Shown in pieces: positions 41,500 to 49,356 of a stretch of 64,000 nucleotides of DNA; within the stretch, counting starts at the first letter, position 1; the number at the start of each line of letters is the position of its first letter. The position numbers were made by a program, and so were the translations under genes. The notes beneath the pieces are model-generated. The model worked only from the letters and a program-made list of their open reading frames with translations, had not been told where the DNA came from and searched no databases. The DNA comes from DAOVFN01 sp964484305 (lineage in GTDB: Archaea > Aenigmatarchaeota > Aenigmatarchaeia > QMZP01), in contig CAZAEI010000004.1 of the NCBI GenBank assembly GCA_964484305.1, forward strand, positions 4,705 to 68,704. Direction: 5' to 3'.

Positions 41500-41994
41500 A
41501 TGAAGGCCAGAGGCGAAGGAATGGATTCAAAGAAGGATTCAGGCCAGGGAGGGGCAGAGGGAAGAGGAACCAGGCAGGGTCCAGTAAAGAGCATGAGGAA
41601 GACCCTGAATGCATTCAGCCAGATGATTCCCATAATAATCGGGGTTCTGCTCCTGATTTCCCTGGCAACGGCCGCTGTGCCGAAGGAGTTCTATTCATCA
41701 GTGTTCACCGGGAATGAGATTCTGGATTCGCTTATAGGGGCGGTGTTCGGGAGCCTTGCGGCAGGGAATCCCGTAACAAGCTATGTCATAGGCGGTGAGC
41801 TCCTCCTCAGGGGAATCTCCCTTGTCGCAATAGCGGCGTTTATCCTGGCGTGGGTGACTGTCGGGGTTGTGCAGTTCCCTGCAGAGAGCATGATACTTGG
41901 AAGGGGTTTTGCCTTTAAGAGGAATCTAGTGAGCTTCCTTATGTCCATTGTGATTGCATGCCTGGTTGTGTTTAGCCTGGGGGTGCTGGGATGA
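41500..41994 (+). CDS. Permease, N-terminal half (COG0701/ArsP-like)
   Basis: 164 residues with a charged tail of about 30 residues and four hydrophobic segments. GNPVTSYVIGGELL is the signature of COG0701 permeases (ArsP/DUF318), which normally are one protein of about 320 residues. Here the family is split into two overlapping genes (ATGA at 41991). Members export organo-arsenicals or other small molecules; here the context suggests a metal or sulfur compound. An ATG seven codons later is an alternative start. Confidence 0.75.
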   Translation: MKARGEGMDSKKDSGQGGAEGRGTRQGPVKSMRKTLNAFSQMIPIIIGVLLLISLATAAVPKEFYSSVFTGNEILDSLIGAVFGSLAAGNPVTSYVIGGELLLRGISLVAIAAFILAWVTVGVVQFPAESMILGRGFAFKRNLVSFLMSIVIACLVVFSLGVLG

Positions 41995-42572
41995 AGGCAA
42001 AGGCCGGAGGGAAGGAGGGAAGGCCTGAGGGAATGTCAGGAGGGGCAGGCATGGGAAAACCCGGGGGCAGGATAGGAACCGGCATGAAATTCCTCCTGGT
42101 GTCATGCCTTGTGTATGTGGTTGCGTATGTTGCCAGCCCAGAACTGGCCCTGTCAGCCATCTCTGTATTTCTGAGGATGGTTGTTAACATACTCCCTGCC
42201 CTGGCGCTTGTGCTCGGGATGATGTTTGCAGTGAACCTGCTCCTTGAGCCCGGCAAGATTGCCAGGTACCTGGGGAGGGAATCCGGGGCCAAGGGGTGGC
42301 TTATTGCAATCGGGGGAGGGATATTGTCTGCGGGGCCGATATATGCGTGGTATCCCATGCTCGCTGAGCTCAGGAAGCACGGAATGAAGGATTCCCTGAT
42401 AGCGGCCTTTCTCTACAACAGGGCGGTCAAGATACCGCTGATTCCCATCATGGTGTATTACTTTGGCTGGATTTTTACGGCAATCCTAACGATTTATATG
42501 CTTGCCTTTTCAGTTATAAACGGGTTCATTGTAGGATTCAAGAGAGGTGAAAGGAATGATAATAGTGGTTAG
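41991..42572 (+). CDS. Permease, C-terminal half (COG0701/ArsP-like)
   Basis: 193 residues: a Gly-rich charged tail (about 1-30), then five or so hydrophobic segments. SAGPIYAWYPMLAELRKHGMKDSLIAAFLYNRAVKIPLIPIMV is characteristic of the second half of COG0701 permeases. It overlaps the preceding half by four bases and the next gene by 17 bases. The two halves presumably assemble in the membrane. Confidence 0.75.
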   Translation: MKAKAGGKEGRPEGMSGGAGMGKPGGRIGTGMKFLLVSCLVYVVAYVASPELALSAISVFLRMVVNILPALALVLGMMFAVNLLLEPGKIARYLGRESGAKGWLIAIGGGILSAGPIYAWYPMLAELRKHGMKDSLIAAFLYNRAVKIPLIPIMVYYFGWIFTAILTIYMLAFSVINGFIVGFKRGERNDNSG

Positions 42573-42990
42573 CTCGGCGGGAAAGGAGATGGACAGCCAG
42601 GTTGACGTGAGATTCGGGAGATGCCCGTATTTCATGGTGGTTGAGGTTGAGGGAAAGGAGATAAAGGGCCACAGGGCTGTCGAGAACACCTCTGCGCAGC
42701 AGATGGGCGGCGCGGGAATGACTGCCGCACAGGCTGTTGCCGAGCTCAAGGCGGATGCGGTCATAACGGTGAACATGGGCCCCAGGGCATTCATAGTTTT
42801 CAAGCAGCTCGGGATAGACATGTATCTGGGCACCGGAACGGTAAGGAAGGCCGTGGAGGACTTCGTTGCCGGGAGGCTCAAGAAGGTCGGGGGCGCGACA
42901 GGGCCGGGGCACATGGGCATGCCAGGGTTCGGGCCGGGAGGCGGAACGGGCAGCGGCCCCGGAAGGGGTATGGGAGGGGGGCAGACATGA
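42556..42990 (+). CDS. NifX/NifB-type cofactor carrier protein 1
   Basis: About 144 residues. N-terminal domain of the dinitrogenase iron-molybdenum cofactor family (PF02579): IVVSSAGKEMDSQVDVRFGRCPYFMVVEVEG, then AVAELKADAVITVNMGPRAFIVFKQLGI. These proteins bind Fe-S or Fe-Mo-type clusters. The C-terminus is a Gly/Met/Pro-rich tail (PGHMGMPGFGPGG). GAGGTGAAAGGA precedes the chosen ATG; the start is inside the end of the permease gene. No nitrogenase genes are visible in the window. Confidence 0.88.
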   Translation: MIIVVSSAGKEMDSQVDVRFGRCPYFMVVEVEGKEIKGHRAVENTSAQQMGGAGMTAAQAVAELKADAVITVNMGPRAFIVFKQLGIDMYLGTGTVRKAVEDFVAGRLKKVGGATGPGHMGMPGFGPGGGTGSGPGRGMGGGQT

Positions 42991-43319
42991 TAATAGCAAT
43001 GCCTGTGCTTGATGACAAGGGAAGGGAATCCAGGATAAGCATGCACTTCGGGCATAATCCCCTGTTCGCGGTATGCGACACGGAGAAGGGAGATGTCACT
43101 GTAGTTGATATAGGGGGCCACGGCCAGGGATGCACCCCGGTGGAGGGGCTAAAGAAATATAAACCCGACCTGATATATACAATAGACATAGGCGGCAAGG
43201 CCATGCTCCTGCTGAAACAGATGGGAATCGGGATAAAGACAGGCAAGTTCATGACAGTGGGAGAGGTTCTGGAAAACCTTGACAGGCTCGGGGAGCTTGA
43301 TGAAGGCTGCGGCCGATGA
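42987..43319 (+). CDS. NifX/NifB-type cofactor carrier protein 2
   Basis: 110 residues of the same family: IIAMPVLDDKGRESRISMHFGHNPLFAVCD and CTPVEGLKKYKPDLIYTIDIGGKAMLLLKQMGI. Overlaps the first carrier by four bases (ATGA). The pair suggests homologues with different roles, for example delivery versus storage of a metal cluster. Ends in GCGR. Confidence 0.88.
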   Translation: MIIAMPVLDDKGRESRISMHFGHNPLFAVCDTEKGDVTVVDIGGHGQGCTPVEGLKKYKPDLIYTIDIGGKAMLLLKQMGIGIKTGKFMTVGEVLENLDRLGELDEGCGR

Positions 43320-43326
43320 GGGTTCT

Positions 43327-43719
43327 ATGGATGAAGAGATAATGGAAATCAGAGAGAGGAGGATGAAGGAATTTATGGAAAAGAAGGAATTCCCTGAAAA
43401 GCCCATCGAGGTCAAGGACAACGATTTCGATGAGACCATCGGGAAGTATCCCCTGGTTGTGGTGGATTTCTGGTCAGTGTTCTGCCCTCCCTGCAGGCTT
43501 ATAGAGCCTGTGCTGGAGGAACTCGCAAGGGAGCTCCATGGCAGGGCCGTTTTCGGGAAGGTCTGTGTGGACCAGGAACGGCTGATGGCATCCAAGTTCG
43601 GGATAACAGCCATCCCCACGCTGCTGGTCTTCAGGGGCGGGAAGCTTGCTGACATGATTATCGGCTATGCCCCCAAGGATGTTCTTCTGGGCAAGCTGAA
43701 GAAGCATCTCGGTGAATAA
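43327..43719 (+). CDS. Thioredoxin
   Basis: About 130 residues. A short charged N-terminal extension, then a thioredoxin fold with active site WSVFCPPC (C53, C56), cis-proline loop AIPTLLVF and a C-terminal helix. CPPC instead of CGPC is unusual but seen in archaeal and anaerobe thioredoxins. The start is the ATG after GAGGGTTCT; the frame is open further upstream inside the preceding gene. Probably a redox partner of the cofactor cluster. Confidence 0.85.
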   Translation: MDEEIMEIRERRMKEFMEKKEFPEKPIEVKDNDFDETIGKYPLVVVDFWSVFCPPCRLIEPVLEELARELHGRAVFGKVCVDQERLMASKFGITAIPTLLVFRGGKLADMIIGYAPKDVLLGKLKKHLGE

Positions 43720-43731
43720 AGAGGGACTGTC

Positions 43732-44130
43732 GTGGAGGTCAGGAATTTTCTGAAAGGGGAGAACGTGATTGCCGTGGTCGGGGCCACGGTCAATCCGGAG
43801 AAATGGGGATATAAGATTTACAAGACCCTCAGTGGGGTCTTTCCCAGGGTCTATGCCGTAAACCCGAGGTATAGGGAGATCCTGGGGGATAAATGTTATC
43901 CCGGCCTCAAGTCCCTGCCCGAAAGGCCTGACACGGTCATAACGGTTGTACCCCCCAGGGTCACGGAGGGAGTAGTGAAGGCCTGCAGGGAGCTGGGAAT
44001 CAGGAAGGTGTGGATGCAGCCGGGCTCAGAGTCCAGGGAGGCCATAGGGTTCTGCGACAAGAACGGCATTGGGTGCATGTCCAATGCATGCTTTGTGGTT
44101 GATGGTCTCAAGAAGGGGTTCATGAAATGA
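43732..44130 (+). CDS. CoA-binding Rossmann-fold protein (COG1832)
   Basis: 132 residues from a GTG with GAGGGACTGTC upstream. NVIAVVGATVNPEKWGYKIYKTL marks the CoA-binding domain family, and the central PPRVTEGVVKACRELGIRKVWMQPG is typical. Two cysteines (GIGCMSNACFVVDG) lie near the C-terminus. Widely conserved, function unknown; in this operon it may sense acyl-CoA or participate in redox chemistry. Confidence 0.85.
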   Translation: MEVRNFLKGENVIAVVGATVNPEKWGYKIYKTLSGVFPRVYAVNPRYREILGDKCYPGLKSLPERPDTVITVVPPRVTEGVVKACRELGIRKVWMQPGSESREAIGFCDKNGIGCMSNACFVVDGLKKGFMK

Positions 44131-44141
44131 GGTGATTTTGA

Positions 44142-45026
44142 ATGAGGACGATAGCGGTTACAGGGGGGAAGGGGGGAACTGGCAAGTCCACCATTGCGGC
44201 CTCCCTGGCAGTGGTGATGGCCGGGGAGAGTAAGGTCCTTCTGGCTGATGCGGATGTGGAATGCCCCAATGACCACCTCATCCTTTCTGTCAAAAGGAAG
44301 AAGCTCAGGGATGTCTACCAGCCCATACCGGAATGGGACTTCTCGAAGTGCACGAAGTGCGGGAAGTGCGCCACGGTCTGCAAGCAGAACGCCATCGTGG
44401 CCGTGGAGGGCAGGTATCCTGCCTTTGTACCTGACCTCTGCATAGGATGCAAGGCCTGCATGGTTGCCTGCCCCGTAGGGGCGATAGGGATGGGCAGGAA
44501 GAAGATAGGCACAATCTTCAGTGGCCGCGGATATGGTGTCGACCTTATCTCAGGGGAGCTGAAGCTCGGGCAGCTGGCATCCGGGGAAATCGTGGTGGAG
44601 ACCCGGAAGGCCTCTGAGGAGGTTGCAGGAAAGAAGGGCTCTGACCTTGTGCTCGTGGACTCGTCCGCTGGCGTGGGCTGCCCGGTCATAGCCTCTATAC
44701 AGGGCTCTGACTTCGTGGTGGCTGTCACAGAGCCGACACCCTCGGCCCTGCATGACCTCAAGAGGGTCCTGTACATAGCGGATCACTTCGGGATTCCCAA
44801 GGGCCTGGTCCTGAACAAGTCTGACCTTGACAGGGGCTTTGCCAGGAAGATGGAGGCCTTTGCCAGAAAGGCCGGAATCCCCGTGCTGGGAAGGATACCC
44901 TACAGGAAGGATTTCGTGGAGTCCACTGTAAAGATGAAGCCCGTGGTGGCCCATAACAAGGATTACGAGGGCATATTCCAAGGGATAGCAGAGAAGATTA
45001 CTGCTTCTCTAGGAAAAGGTCCCTGA
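44142..45026 (+). CDS. MinD/NBP35-like ATPase with two 4Fe-4S clusters
   Basis: 294 residues. Deviant Walker A GGKGGTGKST (8-17), then an inserted ferredoxin domain with C70, C73, C76, C80 and C100, C103, C106, C110, two typical 4Fe-4S motifs. The later segments DLVLVDSSAGVGCPVIASI and VLNKSD belong to the MinD/ParA fold (COG1149). Such ATPases deliver or assemble Fe-S or Mo-containing clusters and are standard partners of NifX-like proteins. It overlaps the convergent regulator gene by 29 bases. Confidence 0.92.
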   Translation: MRTIAVTGGKGGTGKSTIAASLAVVMAGESKVLLADADVECPNDHLILSVKRKKLRDVYQPIPEWDFSKCTKCGKCATVCKQNAIVAVEGRYPAFVPDLCIGCKACMVACPVGAIGMGRKKIGTIFSGRGYGVDLISGELKLGQLASGEIVVETRKASEEVAGKKGSDLVLVDSSAGVGCPVIASIQGSDFVVAVTEPTPSALHDLKRVLYIADHFGIPKGLVLNKSDLDRGFARKMEAFARKAGIPVLGRIPYRKDFVESTVKMKPVVAHNKDYEGIFQGIAEKITASLGKGP

Positions 45027-45474
45027 AGCCTTCTGTGAGGGATACTAAATTGGTCTTGCCGTTTGGCCTCTTTTCTATCAGGTTTCTTGCCTTCATCCTT
45101 TCCAGTGTTCTGAAAAGCTTCACCTTGGAGATGCCGGTGAGGGCAGTGAGTCTTGCCTGGGAGAGCTCTCCCCTGCTGTCTGTCAGGATTTTCAATACCC
45201 TTGCTTCGTTCTCTCCAAAGAGGTTCAGGAGAAGTTCTCTGTCTGGTTTTGAGTGACTTCTCTCAAGCTTGGGTGTAAAGAGGTAATAAACAAGCGTTCC
45301 TATAAACAGTCCTGTGGAGCCCACGAAGGGTATGAAGAACGGCAGGGGAATCAGGCAACCGCAGACATCTCCGGACTCTATCGTAACCTGGACGTAGAGG
45401 GACGTGACCGAGATTACAAAGACGAATACCGAGAGCACAAGTATGCCGAAAACTATCTTTCTCGAACCGTTCAT
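44998..45474 (-). CDS. Membrane-anchored winged-helix regulator
   Basis: 158 residues: two N-terminal membrane segments (IVFGILVLSVFVFVISVTSLY and PFFIPFVGSTGLFIGTLVYYLF) with two cysteines between them (VCGC), then a cytoplasmic winged helix (LLNLFGENEARVLKILTDSRGELSQARLTALTGISKVKLFRTLERMKARNLI). Archaeal membrane-bound HTH proteins sense envelope conditions. It is divergent from the secreted thioredoxin-like gene and shares an operator-like palindrome with it. Confidence 0.78.
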   Translation of the reverse strand: MNGSRKIVFGILVLSVFVFVISVTSLYVQVTIESGDVCGCLIPLPFFIPFVGSTGLFIGTLVYYLFTPKLERSHSKPDRELLLNLFGENEARVLKILTDSRGELSQARLTALTGISKVKLFRTLERMKARNLIEKRPNGKTNLVSLTEGFRDLFLEKQ

Positions 45475-45533
45475 AGTATCGGTTTCATATTTTGAAACTT
45501 AAGTTTATATATGGTTTCAGGTTATTAAATACC
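45475..45533. promoter_or_regulatory. Divergent promoter with GTTTCA palindrome
   Basis: 59 bases between the regulator and the redox pair. A perfect inverted repeat GTTTCA-N5-TGAAAC lies at 45482-45498, with a third half-site GTTTCA at 45514-45519 past a TATA-like AAGTTTATATATGG. These are good candidates for binding by the adjacent winged-helix regulator. Confidence 0.6.
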
Positions 45534-46319
45534 ATGAAACCCATATTTCCACTGGCCATGATGCTGATATTGCTGGGAGCCATACCACTTGCATCAGCCC
45601 AAGTCAGGGTTTGCGCGGTATATGTCACAGGCATAGGATGCTCAAACTGCGCTGTCACAGACCCTGTCGTAACATCAGGCCTCACTGCGAAGAATCCGGA
45701 TTATATTGTCATAGAATACGAGATATTCCACAGGAACGCTGACAACTATATGACAGCCGAGGACTACTTTAATAATTATGCGCCGTCGGGCGTGCCTCAT
45801 GGTGTTCCCTTCCTGATACTGGGTGACGGCAATTCCTATATAGGGAGATCTGAGGTTCTGGGGACCGAGGGCGTGATTGTGGACATGATATCAAACGACT
45901 GTCCCATGCCTGACGGCTCCTCTGTGGAATTTGAGAGTCTGGACATAACTGCACTGTCCGGAGAACCCAACATATGGTCCAAGAACAGGGTCCTGGTTTC
46001 TGAAGGGGGTGGCGGTGATAATAATCTGCTGAGGGACCTTATATTTGAAGAGGACATAACGGACCTTCTGAAGGGCATGGGTTATGAAGAGGTTTCGACC
46101 GTGCCTGTTCAGATTTCAGGGAGCCAGGTTAATTTTGAGCACGCCGTCCGTCTGGACGGATGGATATTCCAGTGGAATGGTGAAGGCCTTGATGGCAACA
46201 ACTCCGGAGACAATGGAGGAAACGGCAATGCACAATATGCTGTATCCCTCTATTCAGTAGCAGCTGTTCTGGTCATAGTGGTTGTTGGGTTGTTTGTTTA
46301 CTTTGCCAGGTTCAGGTGA
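45534..46319 (+). CDS. Secreted thioredoxin-like protein with CxxC
   Basis: 261 residues: signal peptide (MKPIFPLAMMLILLGAIPLASA), thioredoxin-like start with CAVYVTGIGCSNC (C36-C39), a Trp/Asp-rich variable middle, a low-complexity Asn/Gly linker (DGNNSGDNGGNGN) and a C-terminal membrane anchor (VAAVLVIVVVGLFVYFARF). It is probably a thiol oxidoreductase at the outer face of the membrane. Followed by a DsbD/CcdA-like membrane protein in the same operon. Confidence 0.75.
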   Translation: MKPIFPLAMMLILLGAIPLASAQVRVCAVYVTGIGCSNCAVTDPVVTSGLTAKNPDYIVIEYEIFHRNADNYMTAEDYFNNYAPSGVPHGVPFLILGDGNSYIGRSEVLGTEGVIVDMISNDCPMPDGSSVEFESLDITALSGEPNIWSKNRVLVSEGGGGDNNLLRDLIFEEDITDLLKGMGYEEVSTVPVQISGSQVNFEHAVRLDGWIFQWNGEGLDGNNSGDNGGNGNAQYAVSLYSVAAVLVIVVVGLFVYFARFR

Positions 46320-46323
46320 GATT

Positions 46324-47157
46324 ATGGATGAAAAAAGGAAGAGGCTTGCAGTCGCCCTTGCCCTCGTTGCTGCGATAGTGGCCTTCTTTGCAGTGGCCCA
46401 GAACGCAGACCCCGGATATCTGAGGGAGCTTGGCCTGGTCATTCCGCTGCCTTACTTCACGTTTTTGATAGCGATAATAGACGGCTTCAATCCCTGCACC
46501 ATGTGGGTACTGAGCTTTCTCCTGGTCCTGCTGATATCCGTTTCAGAGAGCAGGAAGAGGATTTTCACCGTGGGATTCACATTTGTTGTGGTTGTCTACA
46601 TATTCTATTTTCTGTTCATGGCAGCGTGGCTGAATGTATTCCTTTACATAGGCCTCCTTGATCCGGTAAGGATAGCGATAGGCCTCGTAGCCTTGATAGC
46701 GGGGTTCATAAACTGCAAGGAATTGTTTGCCTTCAGGAGGGGCATAACCCTGATGATACAGGAGAGCCACAAGATTCCCCTAGTCAAAAGAATAGAGGGA
46801 ATGAAGGACGTCATAAGGCACGGTTCCTTTCCCGCCCTCATCCTGGCCTCGGTTGTCCTTGCCTCGTTTGCATCCCTTGTCGAGCTGCCCTGCACGGCAG
46901 GCTTCCCCATAATATACACCAAGATACTCTCGGAGAGGGTGTTTGCGGAAAGCATGATTTACTATCTCTACCTGATGTTCTATAACATGGTATACGTGAT
47001 TCCCCTTGCTGCAATAATAACCCTGTTCGGGTATTTCTTCAGGGGCAAGCAGATAACCAAGGGCCAGATGCAGGCCATCAAGGTCTTTGGGGGCCTGATA
47101 ATGGTTGCCCTGGGGATTATACTGCTGTTCAATCCCGAGCTGCTGATGCTGGTCTAG
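46324..47157 (+). CDS. CcdA/DsbD-like membrane thiol-disulfide carrier
   Basis: 277 residues with about seven membrane segments. The two Cys-Pro-type motifs DGFNPCTMWVLSF and LVELPCTAGFPIIYTKI are placed as in CcdA and DsbD-beta, which relay electrons from cytoplasmic thioredoxin across the membrane. With the secreted CSNC protein and the cytoplasmic CPPC thioredoxin of the previous operon it could form a complete trans-membrane relay. It overlaps a convergent methyltransferase gene by four bases. Confidence 0.8.
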   Translation: MDEKRKRLAVALALVAAIVAFFAVAQNADPGYLRELGLVIPLPYFTFLIAIIDGFNPCTMWVLSFLLVLLISVSESRKRIFTVGFTFVVVVYIFYFLFMAAWLNVFLYIGLLDPVRIAIGLVALIAGFINCKELFAFRRGITLMIQESHKIPLVKRIEGMKDVIRHGSFPALILASVVLASFASLVELPCTAGFPIIYTKILSERVFAESMIYYLYLMFYNMVYVIPLAAIITLFGYFFRGKQITKGQMQAIKVFGGLIMVALGIILLFNPELLMLV

Positions 47158-47651
47158 CTGCCCCTTCTTTTTATCAGCAGCCTTATGAGACCCACTAGGA
47201 AGTTCGTCCTCGGGACCCTCTTCATGTAGTGCCTGTAGTCATTGCCGAACTTCTCGATGCCTGACCCCTCTGCCTCCAGTATGCCTATATAAAACATCGC
47301 CATCACTGCAAGGCCCAGGGCCGTGATTATCCAGTGCTGCACAATAAGGATTAGCGCGAGGCCGAGCAGTATCCCAGCCAGGAACTGTGGATGCCTGCAG
47401 ATGGAATAGATTCCGCTGTCAACCAGGGTTGTGGTGTGGACAAAACTCTTTCCCCTTGGTACCCCACCCCTTCTCTTGAAGGTGTATATAGGCAGCCAGC
47501 CAAAGATGGCTGAAGTCCACAGGACTACCCATCCGAGATTCCTGACAGCCCAGTAGCCGGCCGGGTTGTAGAGGAAGAAGCTCAGTATGATTTGAGATAC
47601 CACCACAACAGCCACGAGGGCATGCGGGATAATAATCTTCCAGTCCTTCAT
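47154..47651 (-). CDS. Isoprenylcysteine/phospholipid methyltransferase-family membrane protein
   Basis: 165 residues with four membrane segments. The active-site region GIYSICRHPQFLAGILLGLAL and the later EAEGSGIEKFGNDYRHYMKRVPR match the ICMT/PEMT family (R-HP-Y and E--L---F---Y--Y motifs), which methylates prenylated cysteine or lipid head groups. Archaeal members are of unknown substrate. Converges with the CcdA-like gene. Confidence 0.82.
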   Translation of the reverse strand: MKDWKIIIPHALVAVVVVSQIILSFFLYNPAGYWAVRNLGWVVLWTSAIFGWLPIYTFKRRGGVPRGKSFVHTTTLVDSGIYSICRHPQFLAGILLGLALILIVQHWIITALGLAVMAMFYIGILEAEGSGIEKFGNDYRHYMKRVPRTNFLVGLIRLLIKRRGS

Positions 47652-47684
47652 GTTCAGTCCCCTGGTTTCTGGTTAAAGAGAATT

Positions 47685-48359
47685 TTACCCTGCCTTCTTC
47701 CCTGGCCGGCTGCGCGGCCTTTTTGCTCTCCTGGTCCTGGGGCCCCTCAACCTTGATATCCTCCTCGCGGCCCTTACTGGCCTGAGGGTTTCGGTTTCGT
47801 GTGGTTCCGGCCCGGGAGGGCTGGTTTCATGGGGCTCGGACGGTTCTGGCTTCAGGGCCTCTGAGAATTTGAGTTCGGGGAGCTTGGCCTCCCAGGGCTC
47901 GGACGGTTCTGGTTCTGGAAAATCGACACGCTCTGGTTTCGGCGGCTCCGGGATGGTTTTAGGGATTTTGGTTAGGTCAGTATCTGGAGCCTCTGCCTGT
48001 TCCTTGTCTGTTATTTCTCCTGGCCCATTGTCTATTGCCTCATCCGGCATGTCCCTTCCGATAGAATCCATGATGTCCTTCTCTCCCGGCATCCACATCT
48101 CTGGGGGCGGCTTGTCCTTGCCGAAGTTGAGCTTTATGAGGCCCAGGGCCTCAGGGCGCTTGGATATCGGGTTTGCGGCGGGAAGCGCAGAGTGGTCCAG
48201 CCAGCGCCTGAGGGTCTCTATCTCATTCCTGAGGACAGATATCTCCTCATCCTTGGCCCTTATTGTGGATTCGTACTGCTCCCTTATCGTGGCCATCCAC
48301 CTGGCCTGCTCCATCTTCCTGGCATCCTCGATTTCCTTGACAAGCCCTTCAAGTGACAT
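47685..48359 (-). CDS. Coiled-coil, Pro/Glu-rich protein
   Basis: 224 residues, not recognised. N-terminal coiled coil (EGLVKEIEDARKMEQARWMATIREQYESTIRAKDEEISVLRNEIETLRRWL), a middle short conserved segment near 70-95, then long low-complexity Pro/Glu/Ser/Thr-rich sequence (PEPPKPERVDFPEPEPSEPWE) and a basic tail (RGPRTRRAKRPRSRPGK). Probably a cytoplasmic scaffold or nucleic-acid-associated protein. Confidence 0.55.
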   Translation of the reverse strand: MSLEGLVKEIEDARKMEQARWMATIREQYESTIRAKDEEISVLRNEIETLRRWLDHSALPAANPISKRPEALGLIKLNFGKDKPPPEMWMPGEKDIMDSIGRDMPDEAIDNGPGEITDKEQAEAPDTDLTKIPKTIPEPPKPERVDFPEPEPSEPWEAKLPELKFSEALKPEPSEPHETSPPGPEPHETETLRPVRAARRISRLRGPRTRRAKRPRSRPGKKAG

Positions 48360-48410
48360 GGTAAAGAATTGGCAATCAGCTTAAAAAACTTACTTTTGAG
48401 TGAAAGGGGG

Positions 48411-48659
48411 CTATTTCCTTGGCTTTCTTAGTTCGTTGGCTATCTTGGGCTCGGTGAAGTTGCAGTCCACGCAGGCCTGGGCAGCCCTCTTGCCTGCAGA
48501 CCCGGGGACCTTCCCGGCCGCCTTCATGGCATTGTTATAGAGGGTTATTAAAGAAGGGCTCCCCTTCAGCTCAAGCTCCTCATTGGGCTTCATGAGCATT
48601 ATCATCCTGGCGAGTTCGTAGCAGTTCACGCAGTTCTTGATTGCCCTCTCCCTTGACAA
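48411..48659 (-). CDS. Small Cys-containing hypothetical protein
   Basis: 82 residues. CVNC near residue 10 and CVDC near 63 could bind zinc or form disulfides. Helical middle (LITLYNNAMKAAGKVPGS). No recognised family, but the Cys spacing and basic end look constrained. Divergent from a 15-residue reading frame at 48704. Confidence 0.55.
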   Translation of the reverse strand: MSRERAIKNCVNCYELARMIMLMKPNEELELKGSPSLITLYNNAMKAAGKVPGSAGKRAAQACVDCNFTEPKIANELRKPRK

Positions 48660-48703
48660 GTAACCACCCTTTTATATTTACCGGGCTATAATAAATATTG
48701 CTT

Positions 48704-48751
48704 ATGGGAAGGAAATACCTGCCAAAGTACAGGAAGAAGAGGTTCAAGTAA
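48704..48751 (+). CDS. Possible 15-residue basic micropeptide
   Basis: Reads M-G-R-K-Y-L-P-K-Y-R-K-K-R-F-K. A TATA-like TTTATATTTA (48671-48680) lies 28 bases before the ATG, precisely the spacing of a leaderless archaeal transcript. The sequence is strongly basic like short ribosomal or nucleic-acid-binding peptides. No other gene uses this promoter on the plus strand for more than 170 bases. May equally be a fortuitous ORF. Confidence 0.35.
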   Translation: MGRKYLPKYRKKRFK

Positions 48752-48928
48752 TTCTCTTGGCAAAGGCATCATTAATGGGCTTCCGGAACCAGTCAGGCAG
48801 AGTCTCAAAAGCTGAGCAGCACATGGTAAAACAACACGTCTCCTGGAGTCTGTGTAATACCTGTTAAACGACATTCCGCCCTCGACAGAAATGTTTTTAT
48901 ATGATTAAAATAATTTTCAATTGATAAT

Positions 48929-49288
48929 ATGCCAAGAAATGATCCTTTTGGACTTGGAAGTATTGATTTCGGATTTGGTTCACCTAGACAAAAAAGAGAT
49001 TCTAGACGAGCCTTTTCAAAAACTCAAAAAAATGAAATATGGGCTCAACAAAAAGGTAAATGTGCAAAATGCCATAGGCAGTTGGATCCCAGAACAGTTG
49101 AATACGATCATGGGAGAGCTTGGTCTGCTGGTGGTCGTACAGTTGTAAAAAATGGGAGAGCTTTATGTGCGGGATGTCATAAATTGAAAACACATAAAGA
49201 AAGGCTCAAAAAAGTTGATAAAAAAAGAAAAACTAGGAACACAAATCCTCTTGATGTAAGACTTCCAAAAATAGATTTAGGAATTTAA
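48929..49288 (+). CDS. HNH endonuclease-family protein
   Basis: 119 residues. HNH core: CAKC (45-48), D60-H61 in VEYDHGRAWSAGG, N75 and CAGCHKLKTHKE (80-91), giving two zinc-binding Cys pairs and the metal-binding His/Asn/His. The N-terminus is Gly/Arg-rich and the C-terminus repeats basic residues. AT-rich, flanked downstream by repeat-bounded DNA, so probably part of a mobile islet or a homing-type nuclease. Confidence 0.82.
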   Translation: MPRNDPFGLGSIDFGFGSPRQKRDSRRAFSKTQKNEIWAQQKGKCAKCHRQLDPRTVEYDHGRAWSAGGRTVVKNGRALCAGCHKLKTHKERLKKVDKKRKTRNTNPLDVRLPKIDLGI

Positions 49289-49356
49289 TAATAAAACTCG
49301 GGCGGAACGCTTCGTCGCTTCGCTCCTCGTTCTCAGGTTAAAGCCTTCGAATCGTT

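Noticed and set aside
41991..42572. The two permease halves as one gene broken by error
   Set aside because: Each half has its own Gly/Lys-rich lead and the ATGA overlap is a normal coupling signal, so a true split is likelier; kept as a check item.
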